Origin: Pictodentalium vernedei
Lineage: Eukaryota; Mollusca; Scaphopoda; Dentaliida; Dentaliidae
Direction of reading: 5' to 3'
Assembly (NCBI GenBank): GCA_031216915.1
Contig: CM062292.1
Coordinates: forward strand, 3,716,457-3,780,456
Length of the DNA: 64,000 nucleotides
The notes beneath the pieces were generated by a model. That model did not search any database and was not told where the DNA came from. It saw only the letters and a program-made list of their open reading frames with translations. A program made the translations under genes and the position numbers. This document shows positions 1 through 10,207 of this stretch, in pieces (within the stretch, counting starts at the first letter, position 1; the number at the start of each line of letters is the position of its first letter).

Positions 1-445
1 GCTATACGGAGAATATTGCTGTTATCTATCATAACTTCACCCACTAATATCATGTCCTGATCAGATGTCAGTAACTTTCAAATTTCGAAGAGGTTTCATG
101 TTTCGCTGTGTTCGGACACACAACGTAAAATAAAGAGCGTTGTTGATGGATTGGCGGCATCGTGCGCTATTTGCAATCTGATAGCGCCGATAGTCCGTGT
201 CGTCTGATCACTCAACCTACGCACACGTGTTCTCACGGTTGTCCATACCATTATATCATTTTCACTGTGAAAGTTATAGCAAAGTTCTGAGCAATTTATC
301 TGTATTTACTGCTTTAGTATTTTAATATTTGTTTAATATTTGTTCCTCCCAGCTTGTAGGCCTATCGCCTTTCTTCTGTAGTTTGTTCTGCGTGCCTTGA
401 ATTTATTTCATTTCTGTTTTTCGTTCCTTGAAGTCTGTCGGGAAC
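1..445. other. Flank of the first pseudogene, nothing recognised
   Basis: AT-rich sequence with short open frames only. I recognise no repeat, RNA gene or exon here. It may hold remnants of the 5' end of the decayed gene that follows, but no similarity can be shown by eye. Confidence 0.4.
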
Positions 446-449
446 TTAT

Positions 450-3435
450 CACCATGTCCAATTGTTTATTTGCGGATGTATACCAATGTTCCCAATCCAG
501 CAGCCGTTTTGTCAAAGTTCTTGAAACAAGGGTGAAGAAAATCATAGCTAACACTGAGGGTTATGGTGTCGGGCTGCATATTGATTTTCGTGCACGACTG
601 GAATCTGATAACCAACTCGTCCCAGATGCTCATTGATATTGCACTGATAAGTATCAGCAGTTGTATAAGGTTGCAGTTCATAGTCTCTGGACAAATCCCA
701 ATAAATTCGAGAACATCATTCCTAGGTTAGGAGGGATGCACATGCTGACGAGTTTCGAGGAGCTGTTTGTACTCTTCTGGGCAACTCGGGACTGACCGCG
801 GTTCTCAAAACTGTTTTTGTCGGGGTAGCTAAAATGCTGACTGGGAAAAAGTTCCCCATGAATGTCCGAGCATTTGGATTACTCACTGAGGAGCTGCTGC
901 GAGATATAATGACTAACAAAGATATACAATGCCACGAGACTTAACGAAGAAGCTAGATGAGATATCAGGAAAGACTCCAACATCAAAACTATGGGTTGAC
1001 TGCTTCATCAGATCAGTATTCCTAACGATGTTGTTTGTGAGGGCTGAGCTGGAAGGTGATTGGCTTTTGCATCTGTCGGCAGTAAAACAGATGATGCCAT
1101 ATTTCTTTGCTTCTGGCAATGTAACTTACGGTTTGTACTTTCTGCTAGAGATGGAGGCATTACCAGCTAACGTTCTTAGGGAATTTTTCGACGGATCCCA
1201 TGTGCTGAAACATAAGGAAGGCCTCTGGAATGGTATTTGGAGTGATATGCTTATAGAAACTACCTTCATGCTGTATGGACATGGCAAATCTGGTATTATT
1301 GGCATCACATTCAAACCAGAAACAATGAAATCTGGGCTCTGAGCCTTCATGTGTGCGGCCAACATGCTAATGACGTCCCTGATTTGAGAGACACTGATAC
1401 AACATCACAATCTCAACAGTACCACAAAGAAGAATCCGAAGCTAGAATCACCGCCGATCAATAGGACAGAACTGGCTTTAGAAACACACTGGAGGTTGTG
1501 TTCATCCTTTACGTCAAGAAAGTCAGCAAGATGGTTTGGTGAACATGGCCACTGGTTGGATCTCTCTCGCCATTGTAAATGTGTATGACGCATTTGCTCG
1601 CGGTCAGGATCAGATGTGTGAGTTCGAAAAGAGCCTTCCACGGGGATTTTATGATAAATTATCCATGCCAGTGACAACGATGTCAATCGGGAAAAAAGCT
1701 ATCAAATTGGGCGATAAACAGGTGTATGCCTGCAATCTCAATTACTCGCAATCGATGGGACTTCAAGCCAGTACTAGAGGTGTTGACATCAAGGTGCTGT
1801 CCTATGAGCTATCTCCTGTTCCTACAGTACGTGGAGAGTGGATTGTAACTGAATCACCCGCGGAGTGGAGTTATCACCGAAGCTATAACTTTCAAATTTT
1901 GTACATATCGACAAAAAACACAAGCAATGTTTCAGCCAATGGACCTCCGGGTTTAACCCGGAGGTCCATTGGCTGAAACTTTGCTGGTGCTGGTTATGCT
2001 TTGCAACAAATTTGCAATTATTCCTCGGGTGGAATCTCCACTCTGCGAGTGATTTAGTGATAATACACTCTCCACGTACTGTAGTTCTGTGTTCGATGAC
2101 TCTGGGGATATGAGAATATCGAAATCAAAAGAAGTTTTGAAAAATTAAACAGCCGTCTGTACCAGAAAAATGAAGCAGCCCGATATCCAAGTGCACACTG
2201 TAATTGACGGATGTACTCTTCTTTGGATTCCTTGTTCGTCAACACCAAGAAAAATAAGAATCCCTGTCGTGTTACATTTCATTCAGAAGTTTCAGGAAAT
2301 AATAAGACAGAGACTGTTGTTGGGAGACTTTTACCTCGCATTAGATAGATACGTCGATTTCAGTACGAAATCTTGCACAAGGTCGTTCAAAGGTGAGGAG
2401 AATTGTCGCCGGGATTTCAAGTGGAATATGACATCAACACTGTCGTCTCAGTAGTTTGCACTCACTGTGACTGCAAACAGAAAACAAGTTGATTGGTCTA
2501 ATATGCCAGAAGTTCAGATCTGATGAAGCGTTTGCTCGGGCAGAAAACAACACATATATGTTGGGAATCATTGCCCAAGATGGAGTGCCGACAGGAGTGC
2601 CGAAAGGTGTCGTAATAGGCAGACCCGACATGACGACACGCTACGAAGAAGCCGACAATATCAATGTTAACCAAGAAATAAAAATCAGCACAATTAGTTA
2701 TCTTAGCTGACGACACCGATGTTTATGCTCTGTTGTTGCATCACTATCTGGAACAAAGTATGTCTGTTCTATGTACATGGAGTCACCCATTAAAGACAGG
2801 ACACCTCTATATATTCTTGCGATCGTTGAGAAACACAAGGATATCGTCCAATAAATGCTTTGTCTGGATGCGACACGGCTGGGTACTACTTTGGTATAGG
2901 CAAGCGTCGCGTTCTAAAGGTGGTGAGATGGGGAAATCTGTCATTACCATCCGTACGTGTCGCGGTCGTTCCATGGGAGAAGGTTGTGGGTCAGGCCACG
3001 ACATTCGTTGTTGCTTGCTATGGACGGGATACATCGGCAACAGTGTCGGATGCGGGTATAGGCCCGTGGACTGCCAAGATTTGTCGATCGGGTGCAACAA
3101 AGGTCCCCAGTCTGTGCACTCTTCCACCCAGCACAGAGGCATTTGCTGAAAATGTGAAAAGCTTGCATTTGGAAGAATGCATTGGACCTAAACCCACCTG
3201 ATCTCGATCCTACCAAATTTGGTTTCCCAAAGGATGGGAATTCAAAACCTTTATTGCCAACAACTGTCTATCACGATGTTTCAATGGCACCTGATGAGAT
3301 ACTGAAATTGATCACATGCTCACGTTCGAGCTAACAGTCCTGTTAAACATTGAGATGAAGTTGTAGTGCGTCCAAGTTAGGTTGCACGGTTTTCTGTTCT
3401 TGCTATGCAACAATTCAGTGTGGCAACGAACGCAC
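450..3435 (+). pseudogene. Decayed copy of an invertebrate multicopy protein with C-terminal CXC (Tesmin/TSO1-like) motif
   Basis: Open fragments in shifting frames line up, in order, with a large uncharacterised protein family that I recall from corals and molluscs, where it is often labelled Tesmin/TSO1-like CXC-domain protein; this assignment is from memory. Visible blocks: KFENIIPRLGGMHML near 700; KLWVDCFIRSVFL and GDWLLHLSAVKQMMPYFFASG at 980-1130; GLWNGIWSDMLIETTFM near 1220-1270; FARGQDQMCEFEKSLPRGFYDKL near 1590-1660; TVIDGCTLLWIP near 2190; ADDTDVYALLLHHYLE near 2708-2750; SGCDTAGYYFGIGK near 2862; LPPSTEAFAENVKSLHLEECI near 3122; and a cysteine block CSASKLGCTVFCSC at 3364-3405. 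Several frameshifts and stops show it is dead. A MITE (1825-2081) sits inside it; removing the MITE and one TA rejoins the flanking frame (PVP-SSVFDD). The host function is unknown. No intron signals were seen, so it could be a retrocopy or a transposon-carried gene. Confidence 0.7.
1825..2081 (+). mobile_element. MITE family A copy 1, Tc1/mariner-like, TA target duplication
   Basis: A 257-bp element with terminal inverted repeats CAGTACGTGGAGAGTG / CACTCTCCACGTACTG, flanked by TA on both sides (1823-1824 and 2082-2083). The middle is a near-perfect palindrome built on arms CCAATGGACCTCCGGG with a short TTTA loop. Non-coding. The CAGT... terminus and TA duplication are typical of Tc1/mariner-derived non-autonomous elements. 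It interrupts the CXC-family pseudogene. Related copies lie at 22085, 42863, 60139 and at the right edge of the window. Confidence 0.85.
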
Positions 3436-4029
3436 AGTCGTGAGTCGACAACTGGATGTATGTAAATATAAAATGAATACTGCTGCATACAACCATTCAA
3501 ATACGTCCGCTTATGTATGTTGGCAGCTATATTGGAACATTCACCACCCATACATGTGCCAGCAGAACATATTATAGCAGTTGAGGCGTGTTGTGCCTCA
3601 TGGTTCCCGTTAGGAAATTGGATTTAATGGTTGAGAAAAATACTTCAGACGCTAAAACACGCTTTAGTGCCTCGGCACCCGGACTATCACCATCAAACAG
3701 CTTATTACGAAAATATCGTTCACAACACGCCTTATAAACTTGTGGCGTTACCAGTCAGCGTCCTTGTTGTAACGTTTTGAGGGAGTTGGTTTCGAAAGTA
3801 GAATTGAGTTAATTTTTTTTTTTATATTTTATGAACTAGACATCTAATACGAACAACCGACATTGGTAAAAACATTTCTCTGAATGAAAATTCCATATCC
3901 TGCCTCGAAAACATAGTACATGGTCCATCACTGGAACGAACTCGATGAACGCTTCCCAGTGAAGGGCAATGGGCTATATTTACCGGGAAAATAATTGAAA
4001 ACATTATAATCGAATATGCCTACTTACTC
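3436..4029. other. Intergenic, no recognisable gene
   Basis: Sequence after the CXC-family relic. A short inverted motif (GAGGC..GCCTC) occurs near 3582-3600, and there is an oligo-T tract near 3812-3823. Otherwise I see nothing supportable. Confidence 0.35.
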
Positions 4030-4313
4030 CATCTCGTGTCGGACAGTTTTAGGGTGGAGGATGCCGGAGAGAACTAACGAGCAGCGGCGAGCAGATGTCT
4101 GTCTACCCAACGTACTAACTCCACACAAGCAGAGTTAACATTCACTGAATACAAGAACACCATCGACGCGCAGTATGCCTTAGCACACAGCACCAACGTG
4201 TCCACGTGTGGGCGGTCGTTATTAAGTGTCTTGCCCATAACACAACGTAGTTACCACCGGTGGACCTTTCCGTTTGAAGCCCAATGCGGTAACAGCTGAG
4301 TCATCGCGCTCCC
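4030..4313 (-). mobile_element. SINE remnant (tRNA-derived family), minus strand
   Basis: Reverse complement matches the body of the tRNA-derived SINE seen intact at 62842-63216: the gggagcgcg-type head (here CGCGCTCCC at 4305-4313), the GTGTTgggcaagacac block, the actccacac and ctccggc..tccaccc blocks. The tRNA A/B boxes are badly decayed and the poly(AATAAA) tail is missing, so this is an old copy. Its head end is partly duplicated on the far side of the neighbouring palindromic element. Confidence 0.7.
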
Positions 4314-4337
4314 TGATGGACTTTTAAGGTCTAGGCC

Positions 4338-4928
4338 TTGACATGTCAAACATAACCGGTACCGAGACGGAACAGAGTCTGTCCCGTCGAAACTGGTACC
4401 GGTACAGGGTCAAGTCAACAATTGGGTGACATATAAAAATCAGATGGGTGAAATTCGCATTTAAAACGACCCGGTCCCCAAAATCGCAAAAACAAACATG
4501 GCATCGTACCATTTATTCTGCGGCGATCAAAGTAATCATGGAGCACTAAAATTGTGCTTTATGATCACTTTGCTGTCGCCAAACAATAATTTATTTGAAA
4601 TAGCCGATGACGGTGCTTTCATTGTCTTTGATGCCACGGATGGAAAGTCAAAATGATCGGCCTTATCGAGGTGGTGATGCAGGCAGAACATGCTCCTTTA
4701 GAATGTGTTGATTTGTTCATTCAAAAACAAAATCAATAAGCTGAACGTATGCCGTGTAAGTGTACCACACACGATTATTAGCCCGTTTACTCTCGTTCAA
4801 TTAGGAATTTCCCCATAAAGAAATTTCATCCCGATGCCAGCGGGACAAAAGCTTCAGTGCCGGTACCGGGTGGAGCATGAGGGTACCGGCGTTACCAGTA
4901 TCGGTACAGGCACAGGTTGACATGCCTG
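4338..4928. mobile_element. Long-TIR palindromic element H, copy 1
   Basis: About 590 bp bounded by GACATGTC-like and GACATGCC ends followed inwards by accggtaccg-rich arms. The centre (about 4511-4600) is an inverted repeat around a GGAGCACTAAAATTGTGCTTTAT-like stem with GGCGATCAAAGTAATCAT arms. A second copy in the opposite orientation lies at 56829-57370, sharing the stretches on GTTTACTCTCGTTCAATTAGG, the GGCCTTATCGAGGTGGTG region and the central stem. Non-coding foldback/MITE-like element of unknown superfamily. It is flanked by an unusual ~36/42-bp direct duplication (4301-4336 and 4930-4971). Confidence 0.7.
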
Positions 4929-4993
4929 GTCACCGCGCTCCCTGATGGACTTTTACACGTAAGGTCTAGGCTGGTCTATGCCATAAAAGCGAC

Positions 4994-5357
4994 GTTACAG
5001 AATTAGACTGGTGGCATGAGAGTTACAGAATTAGACTGATGGCATGGGAGTTACAGAATTAGACTGATGGCATGAGAGTTACAGAATTAGACTGGTGGCA
5101 TGAGAGTTACAGAATTAGACTGGTGGCATGAGAGTTACAGAATTAGACTGGTGGCATGAGAGTTACAGAATTAGACTGGTGGCATGAGAGTTACAGAATT
5201 AGACTGGTGGCATGAGAGTTACAGAATTAGACTGGTGGTATGAGAGTTACAGAATTAGACTGGTGGTATGAGAGTTACAGAATTAGACTGGTGGCATGAG
5301 AGTTACAGAATTAGACTGGTGGTATGAGAGTTACAGAATTAGACTGGTGGCATGAGA
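4994..5357. repeat. 28-bp minisatellite, about 13 copies
   Basis: Tandem units of AGTTACAGAATTAGACTGG plus TGGCATGAG, 28 bp, strictly head to tail. Variants differ at one or two positions (gactgat versus gactggt, ggcatg versus ggtatg). There are no spacers, so this is not a CRISPR array. It immediately follows element H and its flanking duplication. Confidence 0.95.
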
Positions 5358-6038
5358 GTTTGGTAATTTATCTAATCACCTGTAATTTATGAAATTATGA
5401 GTATCTTTTTGATTCAGTTTATGTTACATTCCAAAATTTGTGTTATATTGATAATTGCCGTTAGAGATACGGACCAGACTGCAAACAAAAAAACAGGGCC
5501 GGACCGCGGACCGGACCGGACCGCCATCAATGGACCGCTTTGGACCGGTCTTGAACCGGTTCGCAGACTTTAATACATAGATGAATGTCTATCTTTTGCA
5601 GGGGGGGGGGGGGTGTATCTGGTACGGAAAGACGAAGCTCCAATCACCAGTCAATAGACTCAATACACAGTGTCGCAAATGTCTGGTCATCTGATGTGAG
5701 ATCTCATAACAGCTCGTCAGATGCATTATCTGATACCGGTGATACATCAAACGACAGTGACTACCGAGTACCGCCTCTGTAGTAGTTTTATTCCACCGAC
5801 TTCAGAGAATGCCCTGATTGGAAAGCGCTTGGTTTAGTAACAAACTAACAATCTTCAACCACGACGATGCCACATGGCAAACGTTAACTGACTTGAGGGT
5901 TGGGCCGTTGGCAGATGCCAGATGGTTGCAAATAAATCATTTGTAATTCTGTAACTCTGCCTACCGGTAGTTTGTTTAAAATATAGCATAAGCAGTTGTT
6001 AAAATTAATACTAATATTGCAGTCTTCTAGAGAGTAGA
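5358..6038. other. Intergenic with GGACC-rich tract and a 13-G run
   Basis: A short simple tract of GGACCG repeats lies at about 5496-5560 and an uninterrupted run of 13 G at 5601-5613. The remainder carries no gene I can recognise. The 65-aa open frame beginning just before the G run is serine-rich and probably fortuitous. Confidence 0.5.
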
Positions 6039-6443
6039 ATGATACTCAATCTAGTGAAATTAGTGAATCTCCCACTAATTCTAATACAGCGACATATACA
6101 AGAACGATACCAGAACACAGGACACACACCTAGCAAAGTATTCTTTCCCAGTATATGGGTATCTGTATTCAGAAAAAGATATGATGCAGCTCATGTTTTC
6201 CGATGTTTAAAATGGGAGAAAAACAAAAGAAAGGTGATGGTGGCCAGTCCAAATTAAAAAAAAACCTTTTAAGAGGCACCATAAAGACAGTTTCGATACA
6301 GTGATTAGACCATCAGCCAAAAGACACACGTCCATGTTGAACTATGTAAAAACTACTCCATCAAGTGCATCATCATCCGAATGTACAAGGAATTGCAGTC
6401 GGTGAATCCGATTTCGGGTCAGAAGAATACTTCAAGGAAGATA

Positions 6444-6757
6444 CAGCTACAACTAGAAGTCCAGTCATGAAATTCGCACAAATAGCACGTTGATATGCGC
6501 GTTAATGTGCGCGTTATGGCCCAATTAAAGCTGTCATATTCTGTACATATGGCCTGTTCACTGGCAATGTTTCAGCCAATGGACCTCCGGGAAACCCGGA
6601 GGTCCATTGGCAGAAAGATTGCATGTGTTTGCTATGAGTAACCAGGATAACCTGCCGTGCTTTGGATGCCATTCGATATGGCAATTGCGCGCAATTCCAA
6701 CGCGCAATTAAGGCTAGATAAGCGCACTATTCGTGACAGGACTTCTTGTTTTAACTG
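6444..6757 (+). mobile_element. MITE family B copy 1 (TA-flanked), inside hAT relic 1
   Basis: A 314-bp element flanked by TA, with terminal repeats of the CAGTTAAAACTAGAAGTCCT type (here the left end reads CAGCTACAACTAGAAGTCC). Sub-terminal GCGCGTTAATGTGCGCGTTA lies on the left and GCGCGCAATT / ACGCGCAATTA on the right. The centre is the same CCAATGGACCTCCGGG palindrome that occupies family A. Non-coding, Tc1/mariner-like by its TA duplication. Confidence 0.85.
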
Positions 6758-8183
6758 TAGTCTTCGATACGCGCAGTGTAAACGGAATTGCACTGAGATG
6801 ATATGCTCAGATATTCAGCCTGTATCTATAGTGAATGACCCAGGATTTCTACAGTTCTCTCACACATTAAATCCAAGATGCATAGTTCCTTCGATAGACA
6901 CAATGGACAATGAAATTAAAAAACTATACGATGATAGGAAAGGTACAGTGCAGAAACTATTTGAAATTTGAAAAAAAACGCCACACACTTCTAGTGCCAC
7001 TTTTGATAAATGGATACCCAAGGCAATGATTCATATATCAGTTTAACTGTACATTTCTTTTGAAATTTATGGGAATTACAGTGTGTTAGACTTGAAGATG
7101 TATCTTATCCCGGAGAAGACTCAGGGGAAGTGTCGCTGACAAAGTTCTCGAAATGTTCGACACATGGGAACTGCTGAGAGACAAGTTAGTAGCGGCAACA
7201 TGCGACAATGTCAGTTCGAACATCAAATGCAGCAGAGACTCATTACATGTTGAACGATTTCCGTGCCTCGGCCATGTTTTGAACTTAGCTGTACAAGATG
7301 GGCTTAATGTGCGGGGAGTAACTGAAGACATAGACCGGTATAAAAAAAAAAAACTGGTAATGCATTTAAGCAAGGTACTGCTTGATAAAATGGAGGCTGT
7401 ACAACGAGAAAAGAAACTTAAGACATTGAGGCTCATTCAAGATGTATGTACCCGATGGAACTCAACGTATTTATTATTTTTAAGACTTTTGGAACACTGG
7501 GGCATTATAACCGCCATTGTAGATGATACCCTACCACACAGGAAAGCTCCAAAACGCAATTACTCTCCTACTGAAGTTGAGTGGAATCTCGTCTCCGAGC
7601 TAATTTCAGTACCACGGCCATTTTATGATGTGAACAGTTTCGATGAGTTCCTCGTCGTATGTGACAATATCGGTGGTTGGACCAGCTGTATCCATGTTGA
7701 AGCAACACTTGAAAATGATAGTTAACGACCCGCCCGGAATCGAGAAATTCAAGGAGCAAGCAAAACTGAAGATGAACAAATACTTCGATATGAAATATGA
7801 GGAAAATCAAGCGGACATGAGGTCATATTTGGGCTCTCGTTTCCGTACTTTCAGTCACAATTTGGAGGTGAGATCCACTATTGAGGGAAAGGTGGCATCG
7901 GCACTAACTGGGCTAATCGGGTATATAAAAGCGAAGTCATCAGATACTTGTGGAAGCGATTCTGTGATGCCTGGTGTTGGGGGGTCCGACAGCACCGACA
8001 CCATACCAAGAGAAAGGACTTGGCCGTCATCTTGGCACGATCCTTGGAGCACACGTGTCACGTAATTCGAGGAATTCAGACATCGCAATAACAGAAATAA
8101 GTAGGTACAATGCCCTGCTGTGCACTGAATCAATACTAACCCACTTGATTGGTGGAAGTTACATAATGATACGCATCAATATA

Positions 8184-8497
8184 CAGTTAAAATTAAAAGT
8201 CCTGTCATGAAATGTGCACAAATAGCACGTTTATATGCGCGTTAATGTGCGCGTTATAGTCCAAGTAAAGCTATCGAATTCTGTACATATTGCCTGTGCA
8301 CAAGCAATATTTCAGCCAATGGACCTCCGGGTAACCCGGAGGTCCATTGGCAGAAACATTGCATGTGTTTGCTATGAGTAACCAGGAGAACCTGCCGTGC
8401 TCTGGATGCCATTCGATATTGCAATTGCGCGCAATTCCAACGCGCAATTAAGCCTAGATAAGCGCACTATTCGTGACAGGACTTCTAGTTTTAACTG
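8184..8497 (+). mobile_element. MITE family B copy 2, inside hAT relic 1
   Basis: Same length (314 bp) and orientation as the copy at 6444-6757, with TA at 8182-8183 and 8498-8499. Left terminus CAGTTAAAATTAAAAGTCC, right terminus ACTTCTAGTTTTAACTG. It separates the catalytic core of the hAT relic from its C-terminal dimerisation block. Confidence 0.9.
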
Positions 8498-8600
8498 TAT
8501 GTCTGAATGGGTGGAAAAGTTGATGTGGATGGTTGCTACTGGTGTGCCAAGTGAGTGCTTGTTCAGTGTTACAGAAGACATTATTACTTAAATACGAAAT

Positions 8601-9224
8601 CGTCTATCACCCAATACATTAATTAAGTTGTCAGTTTTGCATGACAATGATGGGAAACACCACCTTTTCCAATACCTCCGGATGCGTACTTTGTGCAACT
8701 GCGGGAATTGCAAGCGTCTCGTCCAAGAGGAAGGATTTGAAAACCCATGAAATTCCTGACTAATAAGGAATGCCTGCATCTTGTGTTTACTGTTTAAGTG
8801 ACTCCTTTGTGACAATCAACAATCAACATGATGCAACAAGTTAAAAATTGCAAATGTTTTGGGATTATTTTTTTGTTTGTAATTGCATATTGGCAAGTGA
8901 CCGGTTTACAATAATTATGCATTGCAGGTTACTCAAATATGAGAGGATGGTTATAGTTTTATCCCGGTTGGGACAAATGGACAAGCGACGATGTAGTCTA
9001 CAATATACATGATCGATTACAATAAGCCGTTTTATAAAGTCAGACATTGCCGCTTTAGATGTTAGATGTTTAGAGGGACACTTTCTAAAACGCCTTTAAT
9101 AGAGCAGTCTTCTCTAGCTTGACAGCTTGCACCCAGGATGACAACAACGTTCCTTGATGAAACGAATAAGCGTTTTGAAGAAATATCCTCTTTGACCTTT
9201 GATCTCTGAAATGACAATGTCTGA
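8601..9224. other. Intergenic, no recognisable gene
   Basis: Sequence downstream of the hAT relic. It may contain the 3' end of that transposon, but I could not pair its termini. No other feature is supportable. Confidence 0.35.
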
Positions 9225-9366
9225 AATTACGAAACCGCTTATACAATTACCGCGTTCTCGACATTTGGGCCTATATCTGAAACATTGGGTAATTTGTGTA
9301 ATACCCAATGTGTCAGATATATACAAAAATGTCGAGAACATGGTACTTGAAAAGTGGTTTCGTGAT
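9225..9366. repeat. Long inverted repeat (about 142 bp)
   Basis: Arms pair imperfectly: GAAATTACGAAACCGCTT ... TTCTCGACATTT ... CTGAAACATTGGGTA on the left, and TACCCAATGTGTCAGATAT ... AATGTCGAGAA ... AAAGTGGTTTCGTGATTCC on the right, around GTGTAA. It could be a small foldback/MITE; no convincing target duplication was found. Confidence 0.75.
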
Positions 9367-10188
9367 TCCAATGGGTAATGGAGTGTGACGTGAACTGGTT
9401 AATGAAAATTTATATTTGTGCGGGTTTTTTTTGTACTTTGGTTATACTCGTTTTTTGTGAAAAGAAAACCGTGTTTCGAAATAAGTTCACCATAAACTAA
9501 ACCGTAAAGCAACACGATACAATATGACAAATCATTATAATATTGTGACGGCCGCTTGGAAGGAACAAGCAACAAAACGAGACTTTGGGTGAAATACGTC
9601 ATTGATATGTTCCCGTAATGAGACATTAGGAGGACTTCTCAATATATTTAGCATATATGTCTTCTGATTACAACATTATGGGGACTTCGTATGAGATATA
9701 GTGTGAATTGCTGGCTGTCTTTCATATATTAACTTTTGGTGAAATGCGTAATGTGTTTCCGTAATTAGACATTACAGGGATTTGAAATGTATATGTCTCC
9801 CGAAGGTAACATTAGTAGGACTTTGTATGAAATAGTGTTTGCATTGCTGGCCGCCGTACATATACATTGTAAGTGCATATATGCCTACCGTGTTGTTTGG
9901 ATTGATACAGCTGGCCTGTTATTATTTTTTTATCTGGGGTGACAAAAACACTGGACCACACGAGATTCAGCCTTTATTCTTGAATTATTGCGTTGAATCA
10001 CCCAATGCAGTTGTGTCGACAGAACCCTCCAATCAGAACTTAATCTGCCCTGAATAATCCTATTTGTGTTTACTAGTGAAAACAACCCCGCCCCCTTTAT
10101 TTCTTTTCCAGCCTCTGACAAAGACTTTTGGATTCTCATTTCGAGAGATTTTTAGAAAATGCTGTCTGGTTAGTGATGATGGTTGGGT
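9367..10188. other. Two diverged ~145-bp direct repeats
   Basis: A segment from about 9585 to 9732 (GGTGAAATACGTC...CCGTAATGAGACATTA...GGACTTCGTATGAGATA...GAATTGCTGGC) is repeated from about 9733 to 9868 with many changes (GGTGAAATGCGTAATG...CCGTAATTAGACATTA...GGACTTTGTATGAAATA...GCATTGCTGGC). It is an old tandem duplication with no coding signal. Confidence 0.55.
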
Positions 10189-10207
10189 GGGGGGGGGGGG
10201 GGGGGGG
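10189..10207. repeat. Poly-G run, 19 G
   Basis: Uninterrupted run of G. Similar runs occur on the plus strand at 5601-5613, 11635-11656, 21941-21956, 23092-23105 and 30150-30172, and as C runs at 19026-19037, 34252-34265 and 42589-42600. Such tracts can form G-quadruplexes and are length-unstable; exact lengths may be assembly-dependent. Confidence 0.9.

Larger units (their letters stand above)
6050..8600 (+). pseudogene. hAT-superfamily (ZBED-like) transposase relic 1
   Basis: Fragments of one transposase in order. A BED-type zinc finger tail reads GDGGQSKLKKNLL then, after a frameshift, RHHKDSFDTV (about 6230-6305). The block DIQPVSIVNDPGFLQFSHTL (6810-6870) is the conserved segment between BED and the catalytic core. 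The catalytic core has AATCDNVSSNIK (7190), FPCLGHVLNLAVQDGL (7258), VCTRWNSTYLLFLRLLE (7445) and, after a stop, GIEKFKEQAKLKMNKYFDMKY (7735). The dimerisation block VPSECLFSVTEDIIT closes at 8548-8590. Stops, frameshifts and two MITEs of family B (6444-6757 and 8184-8497) break it. When intact such proteins cut and paste DNA with 8-bp target duplications; hAT terminal repeats could not be identified here. Confidence 0.85.

Noticed and set aside
4994..5357. CRISPR-like regular 28-bp repeats
   Set aside because: Units are contiguous with no spacers, and the context is an animal genome; this is a minisatellite.
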